From positions 1 to 64,000 of the forward strand of contig NZ_LSHX01000050.1 of assembly GCF_001555965.1 (NCBI RefSeq): DNA of 64,000 nt, written 5' to 3'. Each line of letters begins with the position of its first letter. The first letter of the stretch is position 1. The stretch comes from Sphingomonas sp. CCH21-G11. GTDB taxonomy: Bacteria; Pseudomonadota; Alphaproteobacteria; Sphingomonadales; Sphingomonadaceae. Below are positions 46,180 through 54,592 of the stretch, one piece after another. The position numbers and the translations under genes are program-made. A model generated the notes under the pieces. That model was given only the letters and a program-made list of their open reading frames with translations. It was not told where the DNA came from and made no database searches.

Positions 46180-47589
46180 GTGCATCAAATCACCCTTGAT
46201 GCACCCGATGATTTTGACGGCTGGCGCGATGCCGCGCGCACGCTCGCCCTGGCCGGCGTTGCGCCGGGCGAGGTGGCATGGCGCGTGGGTGACGCGGCAG
46301 GCGACCTGTTTGCCGCCGATGCCGCGCTGCCCGCGGCGCGCATCGCGCCGGATGCGTTGCGCGTGTCGCGCCGCTTCCTTGATCTCGCGCGCTCGGTCGT
46401 CATGCACGCCGCGCCGGAACGCTTCGCCCTGCTCTATGCAATGCTGGTGCGGCTGTCGGATCAGCCGGGCCTGATCGAGGATCGCGCCGACCCGGCGCTG
46501 CGCACGCTGGAACGCATGGCGCAGGGCGTGCGCCGCGACATTCACAAGATGCGCGCCTTTGTCCGCTTCCGCCAGCTCGTCGACGATCAGGGTGAACGCT
46601 ACGTCGCTTGGTTCGAGCCCGAACATCACATCGTCCGTCACAATGCGCGCTTCTTCGTCGATCGGTTCAACACGATGCGATGGACGATCCTGACGCCGGA
46701 AATCACGATCGACTGGGACACGCGCGCGCTGCGCGAGGGGCCGGGCGCGACGCGCGGCGATGCACCCGACGACGATCCGGTCGAGGCGGCGTGGAAGACT
46801 TATTATGCCGCGACCTTCAACCCCGCGCGCGTCAAGATCGGCGCGATGATGAAGGAGATGCCGCGCAAATACTGGCACAATATGCCGGAAACCGCGTTGG
46901 TGAAGGGGCTGATCGCCGAGGCCCGCCAGCGTGAGCATGCCATGATCGAGGCTTCCCCAGACGCGACGACCGCCCGCCCCCCCGACGTGCCCGGCAATGG
47001 CGATCCGTGGTCGCTGCTGCGTGCCGAGGCCGCCACGTGCCGCCGCTGTCCGCTGTGGCAGCCGGCGACCCAGACGGTGTTCGGCGAAGGGCCGCGCGAT
47101 GCCCGCCTGATGCTGGTCGGTGAACAGCCCGGCGATCAGGAGGACCTGGCCGGTCGGCCGTTCGTGGGTCCGGCGGGCCAGATGCTCGACCGCGCGCTGG
47201 CAGAGGCCGGGATCGAGCGGGCGGAGACCTATGTCACCAACGCCGTCAAGCACTTCAAGTTCGAGCCGCGCGGCAAGCGGCGCATCCATGCCAAGCCCGA
47301 TGCGGGCGAGATCGAGGCGTGCCGCTGGTGGATCGACCAGGAAATCGCGCTGGTCCAGCCCCGCCTGATCGTTGCACTGGGCGCGAGCGCCGCGCGATCG
47401 CTGACCGGCAGGGCGGTGACGATCGGACGTGAGCGCGGACGCGAGATTGCGCTGGCGAGCGGCATGGCGGGCTTCATCACGATCCACCCGAGCTTCCTGC
47501 TGCGCATCGACGATCGCGCGCGTGCGGACGCGGAATATGCCGCGTTCGTGCGCGATCTGGCCGCGGCACGGGCAATTGCGGCGGGGTAA
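46180..47589 (+). CDS. DUF4130-UdgX fusion, uracil-DNA glycosylase superfamily
   Basis: A 469-residue two-domain protein starting with a GTG at 46180. Residues 1 to about 260 belong to the DUF4130 domain found beside radical SAM proteins (FVRFRQLVDDQGERYVAWFEP, KTYYAATFNPARVK, MPRKYWHNMPE). The rest is a UdgX-type glycosylase: GEQPGDQEDLAGRPFVGPAG (from residue 314), an R-loop with GKRRIHAKPDAGE (His370) and the C-terminal IHPSFLLRI. In mycobacterial UdgX the corresponding loop His joins covalently to the abasic sugar after uracil removal. Two Cys (CRRCPLW) and a third (IEACRWW) support a 4Fe-4S cluster. Confidence 0.9.
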   Translation: MHQITLDAPDDFDGWRDAARTLALAGVAPGEVAWRVGDAAGDLFAADAALPAARIAPDALRVSRRFLDLARSVVMHAAPERFALLYAMLVRLSDQPGLIEDRADPALRTLERMAQGVRRDIHKMRAFVRFRQLVDDQGERYVAWFEPEHHIVRHNARFFVDRFNTMRWTILTPEITIDWDTRALREGPGATRGDAPDDDPVEAAWKTYYAATFNPARVKIGAMMKEMPRKYWHNMPETALVKGLIAEARQREHAMIEASPDATTARPPDVPGNGDPWSLLRAEAATCRRCPLWQPATQTVFGEGPRDARLMLVGEQPGDQEDLAGRPFVGPAGQMLDRALAEAGIERAETYVTNAVKHFKFEPRGKRRIHAKPDAGEIEACRWWIDQEIALVQPRLIVALGASAARSLTGRAVTIGRERGREIALASGMAGFITIHPSFLLRIDDRARADAEYAAFVRDLAAARAIAAG

Positions 47590-47632
47590 GGGGGGACGAT
47601 CGAGATTCACCGACGCCGCCGTCGAAATCATT

Positions 47633-47726
47633 GTCACCCCGGCCTTGTGCCGGGGTCCAACGGGACGCTCAGTCCCGACGGTTGTGACATTTGGCCACGT
47701 GGACCCCGGCACAAGGCCGGGGTGAC
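47633..47726. repeat. REP-like repeat with perfect 27-bp arms
   Basis: The arms at 47633-47659 and 47700-47726 are exact complements over 27 bases (left arm begins gtcaccccggccttgtgccg). Between them is a smaller hairpin, cgggacgctcagtcccg. The same outer ends occur in the repeat at 38520-38600. It lies between two convergent genes and could terminate or stabilise both transcripts. Confidence 0.85.
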
Positions 47727-47751
47727 GGCGGAGCCAGGGCATGAACCTTCG

Positions 47752-47777
47752 TATGTGGCCCCGGTATATGGCCCCGG
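47752..47777. repeat. Short tandem duplication
   Basis: Two 13-base copies, tatgtggccccgg and tatatggccccgg, lie in tandem and differ at one position. They precede the end of the P450 gene. The function is unknown, and it may be chance or slippage. Confidence 0.5.
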
Positions 47778-47780
47778 CGG

Positions 47781-49130
47781 CTAGCCCACCGCCTCCACGC
47801 GCAGCATCAGGCCATTGGCGGGGCGTAGCGTCACCGTGCCGACCGGTTCGACCGGATGGGCGGGATCGAGCGCGAAGCGATAGGCGGCGAGCCAGTGCGC
47901 CAGGATCACCAGCGCCTCGACGATGGCGAAGCGCATCCCCACACAGGTGCGCGGACCCGCACCGAAGGGCAGATACTGGAAACGGTGCCGGCCCTCCGCG
48001 CGCTCGGGGGCGAAGCGATCCGGATCGAAATGGTCGGGCGCCTCCCACAGCCGGCGGTGACGGTGGATCAGCCACGGCCAGACCGACACGATGTCGCCCG
48101 GCGCGACCGCATGGTCGCCCAGCCGGTCGGCCGCCACCGCCTCGCGGTCGAAGCGCGGCGCGGGGGGATAGAGCCGTAGCGCCTCGTCCAGCACGCGGCG
48201 CAGATAGGGCAGCCGGTCGGGCAAGGTCGCGGGATCGCCGGCCAGCGCATCGAAGGCCTCCGCCCGCGCGCGCGCCTGCGCCACCGGGTCGCCCGCGAGC
48301 AGATAGACGCTCCAGGTCAGCGCATTGGCCGTCGTCTCATGCCCGGCGACATAGAAGGTCGCGGCATTGTCGATCGCCAGCATCGTCGCGCGCGTCGCCG
48401 GAAAGCGGGCATGGAGATCACGGATCATCTGACCCAGAAAATCGTCACCGCCGGTGGGGCCGCGTTCGCGCACGATGCGGGTCAGCGTGTCGCGCAGAAA
48501 GACGCGTCCCTGCTGGCCGAGCCGCACCGTGCGGCGGATGCCGATCTGCGGCAGCCCCAGGATCGCCGACAGGCGCACCGACCCGGCGGCTTCGAGCGCG
48601 TTCGAGATGTGGCGGCTGGCGGTCGCGGTCTTGAGGCGCGGATCGCCCGAGAACAGCGCATCGGCGATGATCGCCATCGTCGTGTCGGTCGCGGCGCGGG
48701 CGATGTCGATCGTGCCCGCGTCCGGCCAGCCGCCGGACGCGGCGCGCGCCGCCGCAACGATCAGCGGGGTCAGTGCGGCGACCGCACCGGGAGCAAAGGT
48801 GGGCGCGACGATGCGACGCTGGGTCCGCCACAGCTCGCCGTCGGCGCTCAGCAGCCCCTCGCCGACCAGCGGCGCGATCAGCCGCTTGACCACGCGCGGC
48901 TTGGTATAGTTGGCGGCATTGCCGAGCAGCACATGTTCGACCATGTCGGGGTGGCGGGGGATGTGGACGGTCATCCCCAGCACCTGGCGGCGGACATACC
49001 AGCCGTCGAAGGCGGCATGGCTCCACCCCATGATCGAATTGCGCGACCGTTCGCCGAAGAACGCCGCCCAGACGGGCGCGAGCCGGTCGGTTCGCGGCGG
49101 GTGGACGGGCACGAACGCGGGCGACTCCAT
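47781..49130 (-). CDS. Cytochrome P450
   Basis: A 449-residue haem monooxygenase. The I-helix AGHETTANALTW, the ExxR motif DEALRLYPPAPRFDRE and the haem ligand loop FGAGPRTCVGMRFA with its Cys are complete. There is no membrane anchor, so it is probably soluble and needs a separate ferredoxin system, which is not visible nearby. The substrate is unknown; ERP-type sphingomonad P450s often act on lipids or aromatic compounds. The start at 49130 (MESPAFVPVHPPRTDRL) was taken because upstream codons belong to the shadow of another gene. Confidence 0.92.
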   Translation of the reverse strand: MESPAFVPVHPPRTDRLAPVWAAFFGERSRNSIMGWSHAAFDGWYVRRQVLGMTVHIPRHPDMVEHVLLGNAANYTKPRVVKRLIAPLVGEGLLSADGELWRTQRRIVAPTFAPGAVAALTPLIVAAARAASGGWPDAGTIDIARAATDTTMAIIADALFSGDPRLKTATASRHISNALEAAGSVRLSAILGLPQIGIRRTVRLGQQGRVFLRDTLTRIVRERGPTGGDDFLGQMIRDLHARFPATRATMLAIDNAATFYVAGHETTANALTWSVYLLAGDPVAQARARAEAFDALAGDPATLPDRLPYLRRVLDEALRLYPPAPRFDREAVAADRLGDHAVAPGDIVSVWPWLIHRHRRLWEAPDHFDPDRFAPERAEGRHRFQYLPFGAGPRTCVGMRFAIVEALVILAHWLAAYRFALDPAHPVEPVGTVTLRPANGLMLRVEAVG

Positions 49131-49159
49131 GGCTTTGACCCTACCGCGTCGCCCCGGCT

Positions 49160-49696
49160 TCAGGCGAGCGGTTTCGCGAGCACGACAAAGACGAGGTCGC
49201 GGGTGCGCGGAATGCCGAAGCTCGGGTCGTCGAGCGGAAACGCGCGCATCTCGCCGGTCAGGCGATAACCGCGCCGCTCGTAATAGGCGATCAGGTCGCC
49301 GCGCTGGCGGATCACCGTCATCTCCATCACCGTCGCGCCGAACGTGTCGCGCGCCAGTGCCTCCGCCGTGGCGATCAGTTGCCGCCCGGTCCCAGCCGCC
49401 TGGTGCGCGGGATCGACGCTCAGCATCCCGAGATAGCCGATCGCGGGCGGCTCGAAGCGCACGCCGACACAGCCGATCAGCGTGCCGTTGTTCTCGGCGA
49501 GCAGCACGCGCTGGTGCGGGTCGGCGATCATGTCGGCCAGCACCTGCGGATCGGTGCGCTGGCCGTCGAGCAGGTCGGCTTCGTGCGTCCAGCCGCGCCG
49601 CGCGCTGTCGCCGCGATAGGCGCCCTCGACCAGCCGATGCAGTGCGGCGACGTCGGCGGCGGTGGCGATGCGCAGGCTGGGCGTGTCGATGGGCAT
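49160..49696 (-). CDS. GNAT family N-acetyltransferase
   Basis: A 178-residue GNAT enzyme. Motif A appears as LSVDPAHQAAGTGRQLIAT and the C-terminal region IAYYERRGYRLTGEMRAFPL is typical. The substrate is unknown. It lies 29 bases upstream of the P450 gene on the same strand, so the two may be cotranscribed, and it is divergent from the flippase gene. Confidence 0.86.
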   Translation of the reverse strand: MPIDTPSLRIATAADVAALHRLVEGAYRGDSARRGWTHEADLLDGQRTDPQVLADMIADPHQRVLLAENNGTLIGCVGVRFEPPAIGYLGMLSVDPAHQAAGTGRQLIATAEALARDTFGATVMEMTVIRQRGDLIAYYERRGYRLTGEMRAFPLDDPSFGIPRTRDLVFVVLAKPLA

Positions 49697-49788
49697 GGCG
49701 CACGCTATGCCCGTATCTGGTGCCGCAGCTCAAGGACCCCGCCGCGACCCTTGTCCGCAACCGGCGGCGCGGATAGGCGGGGGCGATC

Positions 49789-51117
49789 ATGGCCCCGCCG
49801 CCGCCCTCCGCCCCCGATGCGCCGCTGGCATCCGCCGCGCGCGCGGTCGCGCGCAATCTCGGCTGGCTGCTCGCCAGCCGCGGCGTGCTGGCGGTGCTGT
49901 CGCTCGTCTATCTGGCGGTGGCGGCACGCACGCTGGGCATCGCGGACTTCGGGCGTTTTGCGCTGATCGTCGGGGCGGGCCAGACGATCGCGGTGCTGGT
50001 CGGCTTCCAGACATGGCAGGTGATCGTGCGCTATGGCGTCGACCATCTCGCCCGCGAAGACCGGCCCGCGCTCGCTCGGCTGATGCGCGCCTGTCTGGGG
50101 CTCGACATCCTGAGCGCGGGAGTGGGCGCGGCGGTGGCGATCGGGATCGTCGCGGCGTTTGGCCCGCGCATGGGCATCACGCCCGAGTTGGCCGGGGCGA
50201 CGATCGCCTTCACATTGGTGCAGCTGGTGACGATCCGTGCCACCCCGCTCGGCCTGCTGCGGCTGAAGGACCGCTTTGCACTGTCGGCGCTGGCGGACAG
50301 CGTGACGCCGGCGGTGCGCTTTGCGGGTGCGCTGGCGGCGGCAATCGCGATGCCGACGGTGACCGGCTTCCTGATCGCCTGGGCACTCGCCGAGCTGGCG
50401 ACGGCCGCGGCCTATTGGCGGATCCTGGCGCGTACCGGCGACCTTGCGCTGTTCCGCCGCCCGCCGCCGACCGGACGGCTGGCGGCTGAAAATCCGGGGC
50501 TGCTGCGCTTCGTTGCCAGCACCAACCTCAACGCGACGCTGGGCCTGTCAGCCAAGCAGCTGCCGCTGCTGCTGGTCGGCGGCTATGTCGGCCCGGCCGC
50601 GGCAGGCGCGTTTCGGCTGGCGGTACAGCTGGCCAACGCGCTCGCCAAATTGTCCCAGCTGATCGCGCGCGCCGCTTTTCCCGAAGTCGTGCGGATTGCA
50701 CGTGCCGCCGATCCCGCTCGGCTGTCGGCGATGCTCGGCCGCGTGTTCGCGGCATCGTCGATCGCAGCGGTCGCGATCCTCGCGCTCGTCGCGCTGGCGG
50801 GGCGGCCGGTGCTCGTCCTGGTCGGCGGGCCGGAATATGCCGGCGCCTATGTGTTGCTGCTCTGGTTGGCGGCAGCGGGGTGCGTCGACCTCGCGGTCGT
50901 GGGGTTCGAGCCAGTGCTGATGGCGGTGCATCGCGCGGGACTGGCGCTGGTGGCCCGCATGGTCGCGGTGATCGTTCAGCTTGGCCTGACCTTCGCCCTG
51001 CTGCCGCGCGCGGGGGCGTTGGGGGCGAGTATCGGTGTGTTGGCCGGATCGGTGGTCGCCGCGCTGCTGCTCGGCCTGGCGCTGCGCGGCTATGCGACGG
51101 GCGCGCGGTCGGACTGA
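49789..51117 (+). CDS. Polysaccharide/oligosaccharide flippase (MOP superfamily)
   Basis: This 442-residue protein has about twelve to fourteen membrane helices. The N-terminal pattern NLGWLLASRGVLAVLSLVYL, then AARTLGIADFGRFALI is that of Wzx-type flippases that turn lipid-linked glycans across the inner membrane. Its 3' end overlaps the convergent nucleotidyltransferase gene by 28 bases. The position next to a head-group-type operon makes a shared role possible, but the genes are on opposite strands. Confidence 0.86.
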   Translation: MAPPPPSAPDAPLASAARAVARNLGWLLASRGVLAVLSLVYLAVAARTLGIADFGRFALIVGAGQTIAVLVGFQTWQVIVRYGVDHLAREDRPALARLMRACLGLDILSAGVGAAVAIGIVAAFGPRMGITPELAGATIAFTLVQLVTIRATPLGLLRLKDRFALSALADSVTPAVRFAGALAAAIAMPTVTGFLIAWALAELATAAAYWRILARTGDLALFRRPPPTGRLAAENPGLLRFVASTNLNATLGLSAKQLPLLLVGGYVGPAAAGAFRLAVQLANALAKLSQLIARAAFPEVVRIARAADPARLSAMLGRVFAASSIAAVAILALVALAGRPVLVLVGGPEYAGAYVLLLWLAAAGCVDLAVVGFEPVLMAVHRAGLALVARMVAVIVQLGLTFALLPRAGALGASIGVLAGSVVAALLLGLALRGYATGARSD

Positions 51118-51860
51118 TCCGCGATCAGCCGGCGGACCAGCGCCAGGTCGGCGGGCTTGTCGACATCCACCGCCGCCGCGCCCGCGCGCGCCGCGACGAT
51201 CGCCGCCTCGATGCCTGCCACCCGGCCGAGATGCGCGACCGCCTCGCCAAGCGTCAGCCGCCGGATCAGGTAGCGGAGCAGCAATCCGGGCCCGAGCCGG
51301 CGGACGATGCGCCACGGGCGCTTGCGATCGGCCTCGACCTGCTGCCACAGGCGGGTCGCCGCGACCGCGCGGGGGCTGGCGAAGTGGAACAGGTTGCATC
51401 CCGACCAGTCGCCATCGGCAAAGCGCAAATAGGTGCGCGTCGTGCCGGGCACATCGGCATCGATCGTCTCCCGTCGCGCCAGCAGGACCGCGACATCGGC
51501 GTCGGCGGGCGCGTCGGCCAGGAAATCGGTGACCCATTCGGGACGGAGCAGGGCGTGGTCGGCGGTCGTGACCAGCAGCGGCGTGCCGATCGCATCCAAT
51601 GCCTCGGCGACGCTGCGGCTCGGCCCCGGTGCCGCGCGCCGCACTTCGATGCCGATCGACCGGGCGTGATCGGCAACCGCATCGCTCGACACCGACGCGA
51701 TGATGCGCGCCGCGCCCGCCGCCCCGAGCGCATCGGCGACGCGCGCCAGCATCGTGCGGCCGTCGATTTCGATCATCGCCTTGTCGGAAACACCGGCATG
51801 GACCGCCAGCGGATCGGCGGTCCCGCGCGATCCGGCCAGCACCAATGCGTTGAAGCTCAT
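51090..51860 (-). CDS. MobA-like nucleotidyltransferase
   Basis: A 256-residue NTP transferase of the MobA/GT-A fold. The N-terminus MSFNALVLAGSRGTADPLAV carries the glycine-rich nucleotide site (GSRG in place of the usual GxGxR), followed by a conserved KAMIEIDGRTMLARV. The Asp pair for metal is TTADHALL. It is the last gene of the head-group operon and overlaps the previous gene by the ATGA pattern. The sugar or polyol phosphate it activates is unknown; true molybdenum cofactor function is unlikely here. Confidence 0.83.
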   Translation of the reverse strand: MSFNALVLAGSRGTADPLAVHAGVSDKAMIEIDGRTMLARVADALGAAGAARIIASVSSDAVADHARSIGIEVRRAAPGPSRSVAEALDAIGTPLLVTTADHALLRPEWVTDFLADAPADADVAVLLARRETIDADVPGTTRTYLRFADGDWSGCNLFHFASPRAVAATRLWQQVEADRKRPWRIVRRLGPGLLLRYLIRRLTLGEAVAHLGRVAGIEAAIVAARAGAAAVDVDKPADLALVRRLIADQSDRAPVA

Positions 51861-52774
51861 CGGAACGCGGTGGTCAGCCAGACCCGCCACAGGATCCCCG
51901 GCGCGGCCAGGATCGGATGACGTTCACGAAACGGCGTGACCGGCATGAAAATGCCGGTGTGCCGCTGGATTTTCCACAGCGCATAGCGCGCGGCACCCTC
52001 AAAGGTGAAGGCGGCCTTGATCAGCCGCGCGGCGTTGAGCGGCTTGCCGGCGCGACGGCGGTCATACCATTGCTCGACCAGGGCGCGCGCTTCGGCCTCG
52101 GGCACGCGCGGAACCAGCCGCGCGCCGTCGCGGTGATAGGGGAGGCCATCCGCTTCCCACGCAAGCGTCAGCAGCCGGTCGAAATGATCGGGGGCAAAGC
52201 CGAGGATCTGGTCCTCGCGCCCCGGCTTTTCGACGCGCAGCTCGGTCTGATAGGTCTCGCGGAACAGCGCCTGCCAATAATCGCGGGTCGTGCCGTGGAT
52301 CGGGCCGAGCACCGCGGCATAGCGCGCGGCGGTACGCGCCGCCGCCGCGACGGCTGCGGCGACCCGGTCGGCGACGCCAGTGTCAACCGACCAGATCAAT
52401 GCCGACGGCTGGACGAAGCGCGCCCAGATCGTCGTGTCGAGCATCCGCCCGTCCGCCGCCTGGGCGAAAATGGCGAGCGGCATCGTCGCCACCTTGGCGC
52501 GGATCACGCGGTCGCCCAGCGTCACCTCATGGTAGCTGACATCGGGCCACAGCAGCCGCGAGCCGAGGCGCTGGAGGCCCGGCGATGCCGCCGATTCGCC
52601 GGTCAGGACATAGAAGTCGAGCACGCCGTCGATGTCGCCGGTACGCAGGACCGACCCATAGAACAGGACCGCCACGCCGTTCATGCGCCGCGCGATGACG
52701 CGCGCCGCCGCGCCGATCAGCGGATCGACCGGCGCATGCAGTCGGTCGCGCACGAAATCGGACAGGCCGGTCAC
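51857..52774 (-). CDS. Nucleotidyltransferase-like protein of unknown function
   Basis: A 305-residue protein that I do not recognise with certainty. The segment VAVLFYGSVLRTGDIDGVLD has the GS(x)nDxD shape of pol-beta-type nucleotidyltransferases. No membrane helix is obvious, although the C-terminus (FRERHPILAAPGILWRVW) is amphipathic and may touch the membrane. It starts with GTG at 52774 and overlaps both neighbours by four bases, so it is a fixed part of the operon. It may process a nucleotide or phosphate group for the same lipid pathway. Confidence 0.75.
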   Translation of the reverse strand: MTGLSDFVRDRLHAPVDPLIGAAARVIARRMNGVAVLFYGSVLRTGDIDGVLDFYVLTGESAASPGLQRLGSRLLWPDVSYHEVTLGDRVIRAKVATMPLAIFAQAADGRMLDTTIWARFVQPSALIWSVDTGVADRVAAAVAAAARTAARYAAVLGPIHGTTRDYWQALFRETYQTELRVEKPGREDQILGFAPDHFDRLLTLAWEADGLPYHRDGARLVPRVPEAEARALVEQWYDRRRAGKPLNAARLIKAAFTFEGAARYALWKIQRHTGIFMPVTPFRERHPILAAPGILWRVWLTTAFR

Positions 52775-53859
52775 GGCACCACGAACCAGATCGGCGCGCC
52801 CCGCCCGATCACGACATCGCCACCGGCATATTTCTCGCCGTCGAGGATGAAGCCGTCCTCGGTCGTCAATTCGATCCGGTCCGCATCGACGCGACGATAG
52901 CCGGCATCGTCCAGCCATTGCGCTTCCGATCCCGTCAGCAGCGCCGGAACGCCGGCAAGCAACCAGCGCGGCGGCGCGGCGACGGTCAGCAGCTTCAACC
53001 CCGGGCGAACGCGCCCGAACGGCTTGAGGCCGAGCGGCAGCGCCTGAAGCGTCGAGGCGAAGACCAGATAGAAGGGCATCCTGAGCGCGCCGCGATTGCC
53101 GGCGCGCACGCGCATCATTTCGCCCCGCCGCCAGGGGTTGCGGGCGGATCCGAGCAGTGTCTGGCCGATCGCCAGGATGAGCGACAGCCCCACCGCAAGT
53201 CCATTGAAAGCCCCCAGCCGATGGGTGTGCTGGGCAAGCGACGTCGCGCGGACGAACGCGCCCGCACCCAGCAGGAAACCGCGCAGCACCGGCGCATCCC
53301 GATCCGCGCGACGAACCTCCACCGGGGTGCGCGCGACGAACTGGCTGCGTTGTGCCGCAGTGATGATCGCATCGATGCCCCAGTCGAGCGGCACGCCGAG
53401 ATCGAGGGCGAGCGCGTTTGTCTTGCCCGACGGCAGCAGCGCGATGCGCGGCATCCGTTCGCCGAAAATGTCGACGGCGGCGCTCATCACGTCGCGGATC
53501 GTGCCATCGCCGCCATCGACGATCAGCAGATCGACCGACTGCGCCGCGAGTTCGGCCAGCGTGTCGGCCAGCTCGGTGCGGCTCTGCGGCGCCCGGAACA
53601 ACAGGTCCGGGCGGTTGGCGAGCTCGTCGCGGATACGGTTGCGGTTACGATGGCTCTTGGGATTGCTGATCAACGCGACGCGCGGCGCGGCACCTGCTGC
53701 AGGCGACCGCGGCGCGATATCGCCGGGGCGGGGCGTCGCCCGTTCATCGACCGACCGGCGCGCGAGCGGCCCGTATCCGGCAAGCGCATCGGTGGGATGG
53801 AAACTGAACACCTCGCCCAAAAACTCTATCCTTGCAGCATCGCTGTAACATCGCGGCAT
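52771..53859 (-). CDS. Lipid kinase of the diacylglycerol/ceramide kinase family
   Basis: This 362-residue protein has a DAGK catalytic domain from about residue 58: the phosphate-binding ALISNPKSHRN, the GGDGT motif (VDGGDGTIRDVM, 116-120), LPSGKTNALALDLG and the metal-binding TEDGFILDGEKYAGG. These kinases phosphorylate diacylglycerol, ceramide or related lipids. The Caulobacter ceramide kinase CpgB is in this family. Sphingomonads make sphingolipids, so ceramide is a reasonable substrate but is not shown by sequence. The first 55 residues are an unusual extension; a later start is possible. Confidence 0.86.
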   Translation of the reverse strand: MPRCYSDAARIEFLGEVFSFHPTDALAGYGPLARRSVDERATPRPGDIAPRSPAAGAAPRVALISNPKSHRNRNRIRDELANRPDLLFRAPQSRTELADTLAELAAQSVDLLIVDGGDGTIRDVMSAAVDIFGERMPRIALLPSGKTNALALDLGVPLDWGIDAIITAAQRSQFVARTPVEVRRADRDAPVLRGFLLGAGAFVRATSLAQHTHRLGAFNGLAVGLSLILAIGQTLLGSARNPWRRGEMMRVRAGNRGALRMPFYLVFASTLQALPLGLKPFGRVRPGLKLLTVAAPPRWLLAGVPALLTGSEAQWLDDAGYRRVDADRIELTTEDGFILDGEKYAGGDVVIGRGAPIWFVVP

Positions 53860-54058
53860 TACAGCGTCACAGGTCGGAATACGCCTTCGGCCGAAGCTGG
53901 CGTCCCCCGGACTGGCTAATTTAGATTGTGACGCAAAGATTACTAGTCCCTGCGCTTTTTATGACGATCGAAGGACAATTTCCTGGGATGCAGGGCTGGA
54001 TATGCGCCTTTAGAATGGCGACGCCGGATCGCCCGGCCGTCGAATCGGGCGCGTCAGA
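53860..54058. other. Intergenic region with AT-rich promoter-like stretch
   Basis: The region between the lipid kinase start and the DUF2141 gene stop contains an unusually AT-rich stretch for this genome (about 53920-53970, including taatttagattgtgacg and aaagattac). On the minus strand it may hold a promoter for the kinase and the two genes after it, but I could not assign -35 and -10 boxes with confidence. Confidence 0.4.
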
Positions 54059-54556
54059 TCAGCCGGGGTAACGCGTGCTGATCTGTACCGTCGTGCCATT
54101 GCCCGGGACGACGAAGCGGGCCGACTTGAACGCCGGCACGCCCATGGTCGTCGGCGGGTTGTTCGAAAAGCCGAAGCCCTCCTTGACCGAAAACAGGGTG
54201 CGGTTGAACTTACGGTCGCCATTTTCATCGTGGTAGATGGCGACGGCATAGCCCGCCGGCTTGAGCCAGAAACAGGCCTCGGTCGTGCCGGCGCGCGCGG
54301 GCACACGGGCGCGGGCGAGCTTGGCGCCCTTTGCCAGGAACCTCGATCGATCGTCGGGATAGAGCGTGAAGGCGACTTCTCCCTTCGAGCTGCGGATGTT
54401 GCGCGCCGAAAGCGTCAGCTTGGCCAGCCCGGGGCCGGGATCGCCGATGCAGCCCTGCGGTTGCGCCGCGGCCGGCGGGGTCCCCGTCGCCGCCGTTGCA
54501 ATCGCGATCCCGGCCAGCGCCGCCGCCAGCCCCGCCTGTGATCCGTTCATGCCCAT
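54059..54556 (-). CDS. DUF2141 domain secreted protein
   Basis: A 165-residue protein with a signal peptide (LAAALAGIAIATAATGTPPAAA) and a small beta-sandwich. The motif GEVAFTLYPDDRSRFLAKG and the ending YAVAIYHDENGDRKFNRTLF, FGFSNNP are typical of DUF2141 proteins. Its function is unknown; it sits between the CDP-alcohol transferase and lipid kinase genes on the same strand. A gaggga site is nine bases before the ATG at 54556. Confidence 0.86.
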   Translation of the reverse strand: MGMNGSQAGLAAALAGIAIATAATGTPPAAAQPQGCIGDPGPGLAKLTLSARNIRSSKGEVAFTLYPDDRSRFLAKGAKLARARVPARAGTTEACFWLKPAGYAVAIYHDENGDRKFNRTLFSVKEGFGFSNNPPTTMGVPAFKSARFVVPGNGTTVQISTRYPG

Positions 54557-54592
54557 CCGTCGTGTTCCCTCACGCATTCTTTCGTGTGCGCG

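Noticed and set aside
46144-48075. 643-codon frame antisense to the UdgX fusion
   Set aside because: It is a shadow reading across the repeat and two genes.
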